Assembly (NCBI RefSeq): GCF_020911865.1
Contig: NZ_CP087131.1
Location: 682,001-746,000 of the forward strand
Reading direction: 5' to 3'
DNA length: 64,000 bases
Source of the DNA: Chryseobacterium sp. C-71
GTDB lineage: Bacteria > Bacteroidota > Bacteroidia > Flavobacteriales > Weeksellaceae
In this document: positions 1 through 8,425 of the stretch, piece by piece
Numbering within the stretch: the stretch's first letter is position 1
Layout: every line of letters starts with the position of its first letter
Position numbers and translations under genes: made by a program
Notes under the pieces: generated by a model
What the model saw: only the letters and a program-made list of their open reading frames with translations
Told to the model about the DNA's origin: nothing
Databases searched by the model: none

Positions 1-1017
1 ATTATTAAAAGTAGATGTAAAATCTTTCTTTACAAAAATATTAAACCCACCATATCCTACTGCTACTTTACCCCCAAAAAGAAAGTTATTTGTTCCTTCA
101 TTCATGTTTTCTGTAAGTCGTACTCTGCGGTCGTCTGCATTTTTATAGATAACCTGACTTTGACTTAAAACTTTTACTCCACCATATACTCCAGCAGAAA
201 CCCTGAAATTCCCTTTAGAATTATCTAAAATTCTCTCTCCATTTTCAACAGTATATTTAGGATTTAAAATAAAAACAAAATCTAACGGAACAACAACATA
301 ATGATTTACAAAACGTGATTTTTTCAGATTGCCCAATGTGAAATCAGTAAGAAAAATCTCATCATTTTCCTGAGCAAACACTTTAGAATTTTTTGGCACA
401 AAAGTATCTCCACGATACCCAAATCCAAATCTGTAGAAAACCGGTGATGTTAGCTTCCCAAATTGTCTGGTGCTTCTAAATTCCAAATCCATAGAAGCAG
501 ATTTTCCGAATCTCATATCTGAGCTTTTATCACCAATTGACAGTGAAGATGCGGACTTGGTAAGATCTATAAAACCAAAAGCCACATTGACATCATAAGC
601 ATTTAAAAGTTCTTTTTTTGTTTTTTTTGGACCTCTAAAACTCAATATAGCATTATCTTCACCAACAATAAATTCATAATTACTTTGTCCTTTTCCAAGA
701 ACTGCATTTTTAACCATTTCTTTGGTTGCATTTTCTAAATTTGCTTTCTCGTCTTCAACTTTTGTATTGATGATTTGCTCATATTTTGTAGCAACTTCAT
801 TTCTCTGTATCTGTTTCTCTTCAGCAGATATTTTTTTTGCATTAAAATTTTCATCTAAAATTTTAAACTCGGCATTCATTTTCGCTTTTTCAGAAGTGAC
901 AATGCTGTCAATTTTTTTTGAATATTTTCTCATTTGAATATCCGTGTGATTGGTTTCTTGAGCATTTGCATAAGAAAAAGCAATTAATGCAGAGATTACA
1001 GCGATTTTTGTTTTCAT
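1..1017 (-). CDS. Exported protein, probable outer-membrane beta-barrel (3' end cut off)
   Basis: Reading back from the ATG at 1017, the frame stays open for 339 codons to the window edge. The protein begins MKTKIAVISALIAFSYANAQ, a signal peptide ending in the AxAQ cleavage site common in flavobacteria. Residues of about 25 to 100 are rich in Lys, Glu and Ala and probably form a coiled coil. The rest alternates polar and hydrophobic residues with Gly and aromatics (for example FYRFGFGYRGD and GGKVAVGYGGF), which fits outer-membrane strands. The C-terminus lies outside the window. I do not recognise the family; the localisation is an inference from composition. Confidence 0.6.
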   Translation of the reverse strand, partial: MKTKIAVISALIAFSYANAQETNHTDIQMRKYSKKIDSIVTSEKAKMNAEFKILDENFNAKKISAEEKQIQRNEVATKYEQIINTKVEDEKANLENATKEMVKNAVLGKGQSNYEFIVGEDNAILSFRGPKKTKKELLNAYDVNVAFGFIDLTKSASSLSIGDKSSDMRFGKSASMDLEFRSTRQFGKLTSPVFYRFGFGYRGDTFVPKNSKVFAQENDEIFLTDFTLGNLKKSRFVNHYVVVPLDFVFILNPKYTVENGERILDNSKGNFRVSAGVYGGVKVLSQSQVIYKNADDRRVRLTENMNEGTNNFLFGGKVAVGYGGFNIFVKKDFTSTFNN

Positions 1018-1095
1018 ATTTTGGTAGTTATTTTTAGACATTATTTTACTTCTGCACACTTTTGTAGCAGTAATTTTATTTTAAGAATCATTAAA

Positions 1096-1797
1096 TTATC
1101 TAGGATCTACATAAACAGTTGCACCCAATACGACAACGTTATTAAATTTAGGAAGTACTTTATTGAGATTAATCACACCAAATTTTCTTGTGTCTGTTTT
1201 AGCTTTTTCACGGGATTTATCAAGTTCGTTCCCCAATAAAAGATCGTTTGCAGTAACGTAGCTAATTTTCTTGCTATCTGAAATTACAGGAGTTATTTTA
1301 TTTTCAATATTTTCTTGTCTGTCTATTTTGTTTTCAGGTTGAGTAATAACGATTTTCGGTTCTAAAGGTTCTAAAATTTGAGGTTTAAAAATTTCTTTCT
1401 GAGGTAGTAAATTTTTATTATGATCATGATTATGTTTTACTTTTTGATCAGTTTCTTTAATAATTTTCGGAGCTATTTCTACAATTGGGTTTTCTTTCCG
1501 AGGAATTATTTCTGGATTATTTTCCGTTTTAAATACTGCTTTTTCGATATTTTGTTTTACGAAATAATCGGTCTTTTCTGTATTAAATTTACGATTATAA
1601 TAGATCAATGTTCCGACAGAAATCAACAACAAAACAACTGCTGCATATTTCCACCAACCCCATGAGACAGCTGGTTTTGGCAAAGATTCAGGCTCTTTCT
1701 CTAAAGCTGAATCAATCTGATCCCAAAGATCTGCAGAAGGCTTTATTTCTAGCTCTTCGTAATCAGATTTTAATTGTTTCAATATTTTTTTGTCCAT
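1096..1797 (-). CDS. Probable anti-sigma factor, single-pass membrane protein
   Basis: This 233-residue protein starts inside the last 35 bases of the sigma factor gene upstream, so the two are translationally coupled. Residues 1-45 are acidic and helical, with a PSADLWDQIDSAL stretch like the cytoplasmic sigma-binding part of other flavobacterial anti-sigma factors. One membrane helix follows at about 48-66 (WWKYAAVVLLLISVGTLIYY). The rest is a low-complexity, Glu/Lys/Pro-rich periplasmic region without a recognisable domain. No zinc-binding HxxxCxxC motif is present, so it is not a ZAS-type anti-sigma. The role rests on gene order and topology. Confidence 0.6.
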   Translation of the reverse strand: MDKKILKQLKSDYEELEIKPSADLWDQIDSALEKEPESLPKPAVSWGWWKYAAVVLLLISVGTLIYYNRKFNTEKTDYFVKQNIEKAVFKTENNPEIIPRKENPIVEIAPKIIKETDQKVKHNHDHNKNLLPQKEIFKPQILEPLEPKIVITQPENKIDRQENIENKITPVISDSKKISYVTANDLLLGNELDKSREKAKTDTRKFGVINLNKVLPKFNNVVVLGATVYVDPR

Positions 1798-2317
1798 TTT
1801 CTTTTGCTTTTAAATAATCAGCAATCCATTTTTTGGCTTTGCTCAATTGGCTTTTGCTTGTGCCTTCTGAAATGTTCATGATTTCAGCGATTTCCTGATG
1901 CTTTTTGTCTTCAAAAACGTAAAGATTAAAGATTAATCGATAACCTGTCGGCATTTGTGAAAATATTTCTTCGAGATTAATTTCAGTCAGCCTTTCATCA
2001 ATTTCATCATCTGCATAATCGTCGACAATTTCAATATCTGAGTAAAGAATGTTTTTATTTTTCCTTACGAAAGTTATCGAGTCATTTACAACAATTTTTC
2101 TCAGCCAAAACGGAAAACTTTTCCATTCTTTACAATCTGCGATTTTATTAAAACACTTCAGAAATGCATTTAACAAAATATCTTCAGCATCATGAATATT
2201 ATTTGTGTAAGAATTTGCAACTGCCAGCATTTTAGCTGAAAACAATTCGTAAAGAGCTTTTTGGGCTCTACGATCCTGTTTTTTGGCAAGTTCAAAATTC
2301 TCTTCTAAATTTTTCAT
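1763..2317 (-). CDS. RNA polymerase sigma factor, ECF (sigma-70 family)
   Basis: A 184-residue ECF sigma factor counted from the ATG at 2317 (MKNLEENFELAKKQDRRAQ). The frame opens 28 codons further upstream, but that part is unlike the family. Region 2 covers about residues 7-80 (DAEDILLNAFLKCFNKI, promoter melting and -10 contact). Region 4 covers about 115-170 (MPTGYRLIFNLYVFEDKKHQEIAEIMNISEGTSKSQLSKAKKWI), a helix-turn-helix for the -35. It would direct transcription of an unknown regulon, probably its own operon, under control of the membrane protein overlapping its 3' end. The target cannot be read from the sequence. Confidence 0.85.
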   Translation of the reverse strand: MKNLEENFELAKKQDRRAQKALYELFSAKMLAVANSYTNNIHDAEDILLNAFLKCFNKIADCKEWKSFPFWLRKIVVNDSITFVRKNKNILYSDIEIVDDYADDEIDERLTEINLEEIFSQMPTGYRLIFNLYVFEDKKHQEIAEIMNISEGTSKSQLSKAKKWIADYLKAKENGQKNIETIKI

Positions 2318-2371
2318 GTATATGTTTCTATCTATAAGACGGCAAAAGTTTAAAATGGTTGCCTTAAAAAT

Positions 2372-2402
2372 AAAAAAATTGCACTTTTCTTCAAAGTGCA
2401 AT
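2372..2402 (-). terminator. Intrinsic terminator after the nucleoside transporter gene
   Basis: On the minus strand ATTGCACTTT pairs with AAAGTGCAAT across a short GAAGA loop and runs into seven T. It lies 30 bases past the transporter stop and separates it from the sigma factor gene. Confidence 0.8.
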
Positions 2403-2431
2403 CTAATATTTTAAAAATCAGTGAAATAAAA

Positions 2432-3814
2432 TTAGTGATTGATGTTTGTTACTGCTTTAGGATCATGTTTATGTTTAAATAAAACCCAGAAGAGAATTGC
2501 TAGTATTAAAGAATACGCTGCAAAATAAAGCCAAATCTGCTGCCAGTCTTTTACCATTACAATCGTTGATAAAGTTCCGTCAGGATTAACAGCTGAATTG
2601 AAGCTGTTTTTAAGGATATTTAAAAAAGATGCATTGTCTGCTGTTGTGTCTAAATAAGCTGATAAATCTGACGCTGTCGTAAACTTGTGCGTGAAGAACT
2701 TATCAATCGCCCAACCTGCCGCATAGCTTCCAAAAACCGCCCCAAAACCGTTGGTCATCATCATGAACAAGCCTTGTGCTGATGAACGAATCTTTTTGTC
2801 TGTAGTCGTTTCCACAAACAAAGAACCTGATATATTAAAGAAATCGAATGCCATCCCATAAACGATACACGACATAATAATTAATCCTAATCCGTATCCT
2901 GAAGGAACTCCGTAAGCGAAGAATCCGAATCTTAGTACCCAAGCAAACATTGAAAACAACATCACCCTTTTAATCCCGAATCTTTTAAGAAAAAAAGGAA
3001 TTGCCAGAATAAATAATGTCTCAGAAACCTGAGAAATCGACATGATAATTGTTGATCTCTGTACTACAAAAGAGTCTGCATATTTTGGAAAGTGAGCAAA
3101 TTCACTTAAAAATACATCTCCGTAAGCGTTTGTCAACTGTAAAGCCGCACCCAAAAGCATTGAAAACAAAAAGAATAACGCCATTTTGTAGCTTCCGAAA
3201 AGCTTAAAAGCATTTAAACCTAACTGTTCAAATAGCGGTGCACTTTTATCGATTAATTTTTGAGGAGGACATTTTGGTAATGTCAAAGCGTAAATCCCTA
3301 AAATGATGGCAGCGATTCCGCCGATGTAGAACTGACCTTCTGTGGCTTTATTGCCGGTAAGATTGGTAATCCACATTGCTACAATAAATCCTATGGTTCC
3401 CCACACACGAATTGGCGGGAAATCTTTTACCACATCTAAATTACTATTTTTAAGAACCGTATAAGAAATAGAGTTCGCAAGAGCGATTGTAGGCATATAA
3501 AAGCACATGGCAACCAACATCACTGAAAAGAATGAGTTGGGATTTTCACTGTGCGGTAATATGAAAAGTGTAATTCCGTAAAGAATCTGTAGCACCGAGA
3601 ATATTTTCTCAGCATTTACCCATCGGTCAGCAATGATTCCTGTAATTGTCGGCATAAAGATAGAAGCAATACCCATCGTCCCGAAAACGGCTCCGAACTG
3701 AGTTCCATCCCAATGCTTTGTACCGAACCAAAAATTTGCCATCGTTATAAGCCATGCTCCCCAAACAAAAAACTGCAGAAAGCTCAGAATGGTCAATCGT
3801 AATTTTAAACTCAT
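2432..3814 (-). CDS. MFS nucleoside:proton symporter, NupG/XapB-like
   Basis: A 460-residue membrane protein with about twelve hydrophobic helices and the N-terminal signature of the nucleoside:H+ symporter family (LRLTILSFLQFFVWGAWLITMANF). The motif GIIADRWVNAEKI between helices 2 and 3 is the family's version of MFS motif A. It probably imports nucleosides across the inner membrane with protons. It follows the bifunctional nuclease gene after 16 bases and probably shares its mRNA, which would pair a nuclease-like protein with nucleoside uptake. Family assignment is firm; the exact substrate is not. Confidence 0.85.
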   Translation of the reverse strand: MSLKLRLTILSFLQFFVWGAWLITMANFWFGTKHWDGTQFGAVFGTMGIASIFMPTITGIIADRWVNAEKIFSVLQILYGITLFILPHSENPNSFFSVMLVAMCFYMPTIALANSISYTVLKNSNLDVVKDFPPIRVWGTIGFIVAMWITNLTGNKATEGQFYIGGIAAIILGIYALTLPKCPPQKLIDKSAPLFEQLGLNAFKLFGSYKMALFFLFSMLLGAALQLTNAYGDVFLSEFAHFPKYADSFVVQRSTIIMSISQVSETLFILAIPFFLKRFGIKRVMLFSMFAWVLRFGFFAYGVPSGYGLGLIIMSCIVYGMAFDFFNISGSLFVETTTDKKIRSSAQGLFMMMTNGFGAVFGSYAAGWAIDKFFTHKFTTASDLSAYLDTTADNASFLNILKNSFNSAVNPDGTLSTIVMVKDWQQIWLYFAAYSLILAILFWVLFKHKHDPKAVTNINH

Positions 3815-3830
3815 TGTGTTTTATAATATC

Positions 3831-4430
3831 TTAATCAATTTTCTTTTTTCTTCTTTTGATTTCCTCCTGAATTTCAAGAGCCGTATCAAAATCTTCTTCT
3901 TTTACAGCATCATCTAATAACTTCTGCAATTCTTCCATTGATACATTTTTTAAAGTTTCTTCATCTTGCATAGTTTCAGAAAAAACATCTTCTTCTTTTG
4001 CCGTATCTTCCAATTCAAGCAAAATTCCGGCTTCGTTTAATACCTGTTGAGTTGTAAAAATAGGAGCATCAAATCTTACCGCCATTGCAACGGCATCAGA
4101 AGTTCTTGCATCCAAAATCAATTCTTCCTCAGTTGCAGAGTTTTTAAAATTTATATTTGAAAAAAATACGCCGTCAACAATCTGATAGATGATGACTGAT
4201 ACCAATTCAAAGTTTGCTGAAACGATAAATTTTGTAAATAAATCGTGGGTAAGCGGACGTGGCGGATGAATGTCTTTTTCTAAGCCTAATGATATGGATT
4301 GCGCTTCGAAATTCCCGATAACTACGGGCAATTTGACGTTTGTTTCTTCATGTTCCAATAACAAAGCGTATGCCCCCGATTGGGTCTGGCTGTACGATAT
4401 TCCGCGAATGATTAGCTGTTTATAATCCAT
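3831..4430 (-). CDS. Bifunctional nuclease domain (DUF151) protein with C-terminal UVR motif
   Basis: The 199 residues split into a BFN/DUF151 domain (about 1-135) and a C-terminal UvrB/UvrC-type helical hairpin (about 165-197, EELQKLLDDAVKEEDFDTAL). The domain shows the typical LPVVIGNFEAQSISLGLE, RPLTHDLF and LDARTSDAVAMAVRFDAPIF blocks. Plant homologues of this domain have been reported to have DNase and RNase activity; in bacteria the role is not settled. The pairing of BFN with a UVR motif is the usual Bacteroidetes arrangement. It is first in a two-gene operon with the nucleoside transporter. Confidence 0.85.
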   Translation of the reverse strand: MDYKQLIIRGISYSQTQSGAYALLLEHEETNVKLPVVIGNFEAQSISLGLEKDIHPPRPLTHDLFTKFIVSANFELVSVIIYQIVDGVFFSNINFKNSATEEELILDARTSDAVAMAVRFDAPIFTTQQVLNEAGILLELEDTAKEEDVFSETMQDEETLKNVSMEELQKLLDDAVKEEDFDTALEIQEEIKRRKKKID

Positions 4431-4478
4431 GACTACAAATATAAATTAATTTTTTATTGTAGGTTTTACTTTTTAGAC

Positions 4479-4510
4479 AAAAATAAAAGCCCGGAAGCCG
4501 AGCTTTTATT
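4479..4510 (-). terminator. Intrinsic terminator after etfA
   Basis: AATAAAAGC and GCTTTTATT pair around a small CGG/CCG inner stem. On the minus strand the hairpin is followed by TTTTTG. It lies about 105 bases past the etfA stop. Confidence 0.7.
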
Positions 4511-4530
4511 GTATCTGTTTGAATTTTTAT

Positions 4531-4615
4531 GAGTGAATTGTGAATTTAATTTTAAAATTCAATTTTGCCGTGCAAGTGACAAGCTACGCAAATTGAAAAT
4601 TCACAATTGACCTTT
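4531..4615. repeat. Intergenic repeat, related to the one at 13143-13216
   Basis: An AT-rich imperfect inverted repeat made of alternating GTGAATTT, CAATTTTG, GCAAGTGAC and CAATTGACC words. On the minus strand it shares CACTTGC followed by an AAATTGA block with the repeat upstream of mutA, at similar spacing. It looks like a dispersed non-coding repeat rather than a gene. Confidence 0.5.
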
Positions 4616-5563
4616 TTATCCTTTGATTGCTTTAATTTTCTCAGTCAATGCAGGAATAATCTGGAAAGCATCTCCTACCACACCATAATCAGCAGATTTG
4701 AAGAACGGAGCTTCAGCATCATTATTGATTACAACGATAGTTTTAGAAGAGTTTACACCAGCCAAATGCTGAATAGCTCCAGAAATACCAATTGCAATGT
4801 AAAGGTTCGGTGAAATAGCTTTACCAGTCTGCCCTACGTGCTCTGTGTGAGGTCTCCAACCAATATCTGAAACCGGTTTTGAACAAGCTGTAGCTGCACC
4901 TAAAACGTTTGCTAATTCTTCTACCATTCCCCAGTTTTCAGGACCTTTCATCCCTCTACCAGCAGAAACTACTACTTCAGCTTCTTTAAGGTCTAATTTG
5001 CCTGAACTTTGCTCGTGAGAAATCACTTTTGTATCTTCATTAGCTACTGAAAGATTTTTCACTTCTTCAGAACCTGAAACTGAGTTTTCTTTAACACCGA
5101 AAGCATTTTGAGAAACCGTAAGAATTACTCCTGTTCCTTCAGCTTTTGCATGCATAAAACCTTTTCCTGAGAATGCTTTTCTTTTCACCTGAAATGGAGA
5201 CTGGCTTTCCGGTGCTTCCAAAACGTTTGTAATTAAAGAAAAATTCTTCATTATAGCCAACATTGGCGCCACTGAAGATGCATCTGTAGTGTGAGGAAAA
5301 ACAAGAATATTTCCGTCAGCAACCTCGCTTACTGCCTGAGCATAAGCTTTTGCCGAGAAATTTTTAAGACCTTCGTCTTTGATGTTGATTACGTTTGTTG
5401 CTCCATATTTATATAATAAATCTGAAGAATCTGTAGGGTTTACAGAGATTGCTGTAACTGTTTCGCCAGCCTGATCTGCCACTGCCTTAGCATAAGAAAC
5501 TGCCTCAAAAGCTGCTTTTTTGTAAACTCCGTTTATATTTTCTGCGTATACGAATACTGCCAT
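4616..5563 (-). CDS. etfA: Electron transfer flavoprotein alpha subunit
   Basis: This 315-residue protein is the FAD-carrying alpha subunit of the soluble electron transfer flavoprotein, which passes electrons from acyl-CoA dehydrogenases towards the quinone pool. The C-terminal FAD domain is complete: VVSAGRGMKG, CSKPVSDIGWRPHTEHVGQTGK, SPNLYIAIGISGAIQHLAGV, and VVGDAFQIIPALTEKI at the end. The N-terminal domain (about 1-185) is the alpha/beta nucleotide-binding fold. Length is normal for the group. It follows etfB by 40 bases in the same direction, so the two form one operon. Confidence 0.97.
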   Translation of the reverse strand: MAVFVYAENINGVYKKAAFEAVSYAKAVADQAGETVTAISVNPTDSSDLLYKYGATNVINIKDEGLKNFSAKAYAQAVSEVADGNILVFPHTTDASSVAPMLAIMKNFSLITNVLEAPESQSPFQVKRKAFSGKGFMHAKAEGTGVILTVSQNAFGVKENSVSGSEEVKNLSVANEDTKVISHEQSSGKLDLKEAEVVVSAGRGMKGPENWGMVEELANVLGAATACSKPVSDIGWRPHTEHVGQTGKAISPNLYIAIGISGAIQHLAGVNSSKTIVVINNDAEAPFFKSADYGVVGDAFQIIPALTEKIKAIKG

Positions 5564-5603
5564 TTTCTTGAATTTAAGATTAAAAAATTTAATAATTAAA
5601 AGA

Positions 5604-6350
5604 TTAGATAACTTTAGCTTCTTCGTGAAGTAATCTTACCAATTCATCTAAATTATCCGGAGAAACGATTTTTACTGCTGCTCTTGGCGGAACAGAGTCA
5701 TAAGAAACTCCCTGAACTTTTACTTCAGAAGAAGTAGGCTCTACTACCTGCAAAGGTTTGGTTCTTGCAGACATAATTCCTCTCATGTTTGGAATAATCA
5801 AATCTTTTTCGTCAACCAATCCTTTTTGTCCAGCGATCACAGCAGGTAATTTAACTGAAATCGTTTCTTTACCTCCTTCAATTTCTCTCACAGCTGTCGC
5901 TTCACTTCCATTTACATCTAAACCAACTGAAGCGTTTACGAAAGGCTGATTCAATAACTGAGCAACCATTCCCGGTACAGAACCACCATTATAATCGATT
6001 GATTCTTTACCGCAAAGAACTAAGTCATAACCTCCGTTTTGAGCAACAGAAGCAATCTCTTTCGCTGTAGAATAGCTGTCTTTCGGGTCAAGATTTACTC
6101 TTACTGCATCATTTGCACCAATTGCTAGAGCTTTTCTGATTACAGGCTCAGTAGCAGCATCACCCACATTCATCACAGTAACTGTTGCTCCCTGAGATTC
6201 TTGCAATTTGATTGCTTTTGTTAAAGCAAATTCGTCAAGCGGATTAATTACCCACTGAATTCCGTTTTTGTCAAATGCAGATTTGTCTGCTGTAAAGTTA
6301 ATTTTAGAAGTAGTATCAGGAACACTACTAATACAAACTAATATTTTCAT
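5604..6350 (-). CDS. etfB: Electron transfer flavoprotein beta subunit
   Basis: The 248-residue beta subunit, the partner of EtfA, holds AMP and the recognition loop for dehydrogenases. It starts MKILVCISSVPDTTSKI, typical of the family, and has the beta-subunit signature around 120-160 (LCGKESIDYNGGSVPGMVAQLL). The C-terminus (PPRAAVKIVSPDNLDELVRLLHEE) is the arm that wraps around EtfA. It is first in etfBA. A perfect 18-bp palindrome lies about 90 bases upstream and may be an operator. Confidence 0.97.
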   Translation of the reverse strand: MKILVCISSVPDTTSKINFTADKSAFDKNGIQWVINPLDEFALTKAIKLQESQGATVTVMNVGDAATEPVIRKALAIGANDAVRVNLDPKDSYSTAKEIASVAQNGGYDLVLCGKESIDYNGGSVPGMVAQLLNQPFVNASVGLDVNGSEATAVREIEGGKETISVKLPAVIAGQKGLVDEKDLIIPNMRGIMSARTKPLQVVEPTSSEVKVQGVSYDSVPPRAAVKIVSPDNLDELVRLLHEEAKVI

Positions 6351-6437
6351 AAGTATACTATATTTTTCTTTTGCTTCGCCAATAAAATCAGAGAATCAAT
6401 TTTGTTTGTTAAGTGTTGTAAATATAAATAAAAAATA

Positions 6438-6455
6438 TATTATGCATGCATAATA
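6438..6455. promoter_or_regulatory. 18-bp perfect palindrome upstream of etfBA
   Basis: TATTATGCATGCATAATA reads the same on both strands. It sits 88 bases upstream of the etfB ATG. On the minus strand a TATATTTA box (like TAnnTTTG) follows about 10 bases later, so the palindrome would overlap the -33 region. Its position and symmetry suggest a dimeric repressor site; no regulator gene is adjacent. Confidence 0.45.
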
Positions 6456-6489
6456 CTTATTTAATTATTATTCAGCGCATTATAAGTTT

Positions 6490-7197
6490 TCAACTCTTTG
6501 GTTTTGATGCCCTAAACTCTATCTTGCTCGGCAAAACTCTCGGATTCATTTTTAAAATATCAAGCACTAAATTCCCCATGTCTTCTGGTTGAATTTTCCA
6601 TTCATCTTTGTCAGAAGGAATATTTCCATTAAAATTTGTAGCAACAGAACCCGGCATAATTACGGTAGATTTAATATTATATTTTCTTAAATCAATCATT
6701 GCAGCCTGCGTAAAGCCGACAACCCCGAATTTTGAAGCATTGTAACCTGTCCCGTTTTCAAAGAAATTGGCTCCGGCAAGGCTTGAAATTGTAATATAAT
6801 AACCTTCTGTTTTTTTCAATTCTTCGACGGATGCTTTTAATGTATGAAAAACTCCGGTCAGATTGGTTTCTATCATCGAATTCCATTCTTCAGAAGTCAA
6901 TTCGTCAACTGGCTTGAAAATTCCTAATCCAGCGTTGGCTATTATAAAATCTAATCGTCCGAACTTTCCGATAATACTTTGAACTGCTTTTTCTTCGCTT
7001 TCTAAACTACGCACATCGGAAACCAATCCTAAAACATTTTGCGAAAACTTTTTCAATTCACTTTCTGCCTTTTCTACATCTTCTTTATTTCTTCCTGAAA
7101 ATGCAACTAAAATTCCATTTTTTAGTAAAACTTCAGCAATTCCCAATCCTATACCTTTTGTCCCGCCTGTGATATAGGCAACTTTATTTTCAATCAT
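6490..7197 (-). CDS. SDR-family NAD(P)-dependent oxidoreductase
   Basis: A 235-residue classical short-chain dehydrogenase/reductase. The nucleotide-binding motif TGGTKGIGLGIA is at about 10-21, NAG at about 88-90 (IIANAGLG), and the catalytic Ser-Tyr-Lys set at about 139-157 (ISSLAG then GYNASK). The Arg at about 36 (SGRNKED) after strand 2 favours NADP(H). The substrate cannot be read from the sequence; the closest named group would be 3-oxoacyl-ACP reductase-like or sepiapterin reductase-like SDRs. It sits alone, 139 bases upstream of the etfB start. Confidence 0.88.
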   Translation of the reverse strand: MIENKVAYITGGTKGIGLGIAEVLLKNGILVAFSGRNKEDVEKAESELKKFSQNVLGLVSDVRSLESEEKAVQSIIGKFGRLDFIIANAGLGIFKPVDELTSEEWNSMIETNLTGVFHTLKASVEELKKTEGYYITISSLAGANFFENGTGYNASKFGVVGFTQAAMIDLRKYNIKSTVIMPGSVATNFNGNIPSDKDEWKIQPEDMGNLVLDILKMNPRVLPSKIEFRASKPKS

Positions 7198-7228
7198 AAT
7201 TTCTTAAAATTTATTTCTCTAAAATAAC

Positions 7229-7254
7229 AAAAACGCCCCAATTGGAGCGTTTTT
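7229..7254 (-). terminator. Intrinsic terminator after the T9SS cargo gene
   Basis: AAACGC(C/T)CC and its complement pair around AATT. On the minus strand the hairpin ends in GTTTTTG. It lies 24 bases past the stop. Confidence 0.8.
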
Positions 7255-7277
7255 AATATACATAAGATTATCAGTAT

Positions 7278-8294
7278 TTATTTTTTGATGAATTTCTCAG
7301 TAGTTTTTCCCTCGTTAGTTTCCAAGTTAATTAAATAACTTCCAGGATTAAGATTTCTCACATTGATTTTATTTCCTTCTAAAACTGAATTAACTTTTTT
7401 TCCAGACATATCAAAAATTTCAACTTTATTTATTTTAAGTTCTGTCAAGATATTTAAATAATCAGATGTTGGGTTTGGTCCAATAGCTATTATTGCAGAT
7501 TTTCTAATGCTATTATCAGACGTTCCTAATGTTGCATTATTTGAAGCTTCGATATAATAGTTATCAATACCAAAAGTTGTTGGACCTGAATTTACTGGGT
7601 CTGTTGCATTTAGCCTCGTAATTCCACTATGAATATCAAATTCTGCCGGATCAAATCCGGATACAGTAGTCGCTCCACCTACACTTAATGTTTGAGTAAC
7701 ACCATTAATATTATATGTTATTGCTCCAGTAGTTTTATTGTAACTAAATCCTAAACTAATCCATGTGTTGGCAGGATAAGTATTAGTTGTTAATCCTGTA
7801 ATATTATAAAACCCGTTTTGAGTTGGATCGGCAGTAATATTTAGATAAGCTCTTCCATTAATAGTTTTTGTTTGAGAGTTATAACCAATACCCACAATTC
7901 CATCAGTAGCACCAAAAACAGTAACTCCTGATAAATGTTTATTTGTAGATGTTCCCGTATAAAGCTGGAATGCACCTTTAATAATATTATTACCAGATGT
8001 TCTATTCGTCCATGCTGTAGATAAAGTAGTCTTATATACATATCTAGAAGCAACAGCAGTCCCTTCAGACCCTGTAGTAACTTGTAAATAATTCGCATGT
8101 GTAGCATCACCTGCAACAATTTGATAATTTGCTACTGTACCATTGTACAGATTCATTCCTCCTTGACCTGGAGCAGTTGTTGATGTGGCAACATTACCCA
8201 CAGTGTAGGAATTGTAATTGTCAGATTCTAAAACTTGTGCAGATAAATTAAAACAAGCTGCCAGTAAAAAACCCTGTAGTAAAACTTTTTTCAT
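7278..8294 (-). CDS. Secreted protein with T9SS type A sorting domain
   Basis: A 338-residue protein read from MKKVLLQGFLLAACFNLSAQ, a clear signal peptide; an upstream extension of 12 codons adds nothing family-like. Residues of about 30-260 are Thr/Asn/Gly-rich and beta-strand-like, resembling a concanavalin-type (jelly-roll) domain, with no identifiable active site. The last 70 residues are a type IX sorting domain (IGPNPTSDYLNI, KVEIFDMSGKKV, NLNPGSYLINLETNEGKTTEKFIKK). It is exported by Sec, then moved across the outer membrane by the T9SS and either anchored or released. The function of the main domain is unknown. Confidence 0.85.
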   Translation of the reverse strand: MKKVLLQGFLLAACFNLSAQVLESDNYNSYTVGNVATSTTAPGQGGMNLYNGTVANYQIVAGDATHANYLQVTTGSEGTAVASRYVYKTTLSTAWTNRTSGNNIIKGAFQLYTGTSTNKHLSGVTVFGATDGIVGIGYNSQTKTINGRAYLNITADPTQNGFYNITGLTTNTYPANTWISLGFSYNKTTGAITYNINGVTQTLSVGGATTVSGFDPAEFDIHSGITRLNATDPVNSGPTTFGIDNYYIEASNNATLGTSDNSIRKSAIIAIGPNPTSDYLNILTELKINKVEIFDMSGKKVNSVLEGNKINVRNLNPGSYLINLETNEGKTTEKFIKK

Positions 8295-8370
8295 AAAATT
8301 AATTTTAAAATATTCTCGTAAATATAACAAATTTTAACATATCATTAAAACAAAAAATGTTAAAATTAAA

Positions 8371-8401
8371 AAAATCCTCAAGAGTTCTCTCTTAAGGATT
8401 T
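8371..8401 (-). terminator. Intrinsic terminator after the M20 dipeptidase gene
   Basis: AAATCCTCAAGAG and CTCTTAAGGATTT pair at 12 of 13 positions. On the minus strand the stem is followed by a T-rich run. It sits 25 bases past the stop. Confidence 0.8.
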
Positions 8402-8425
8402 GATATTCGCAAATTAATCACTTTA

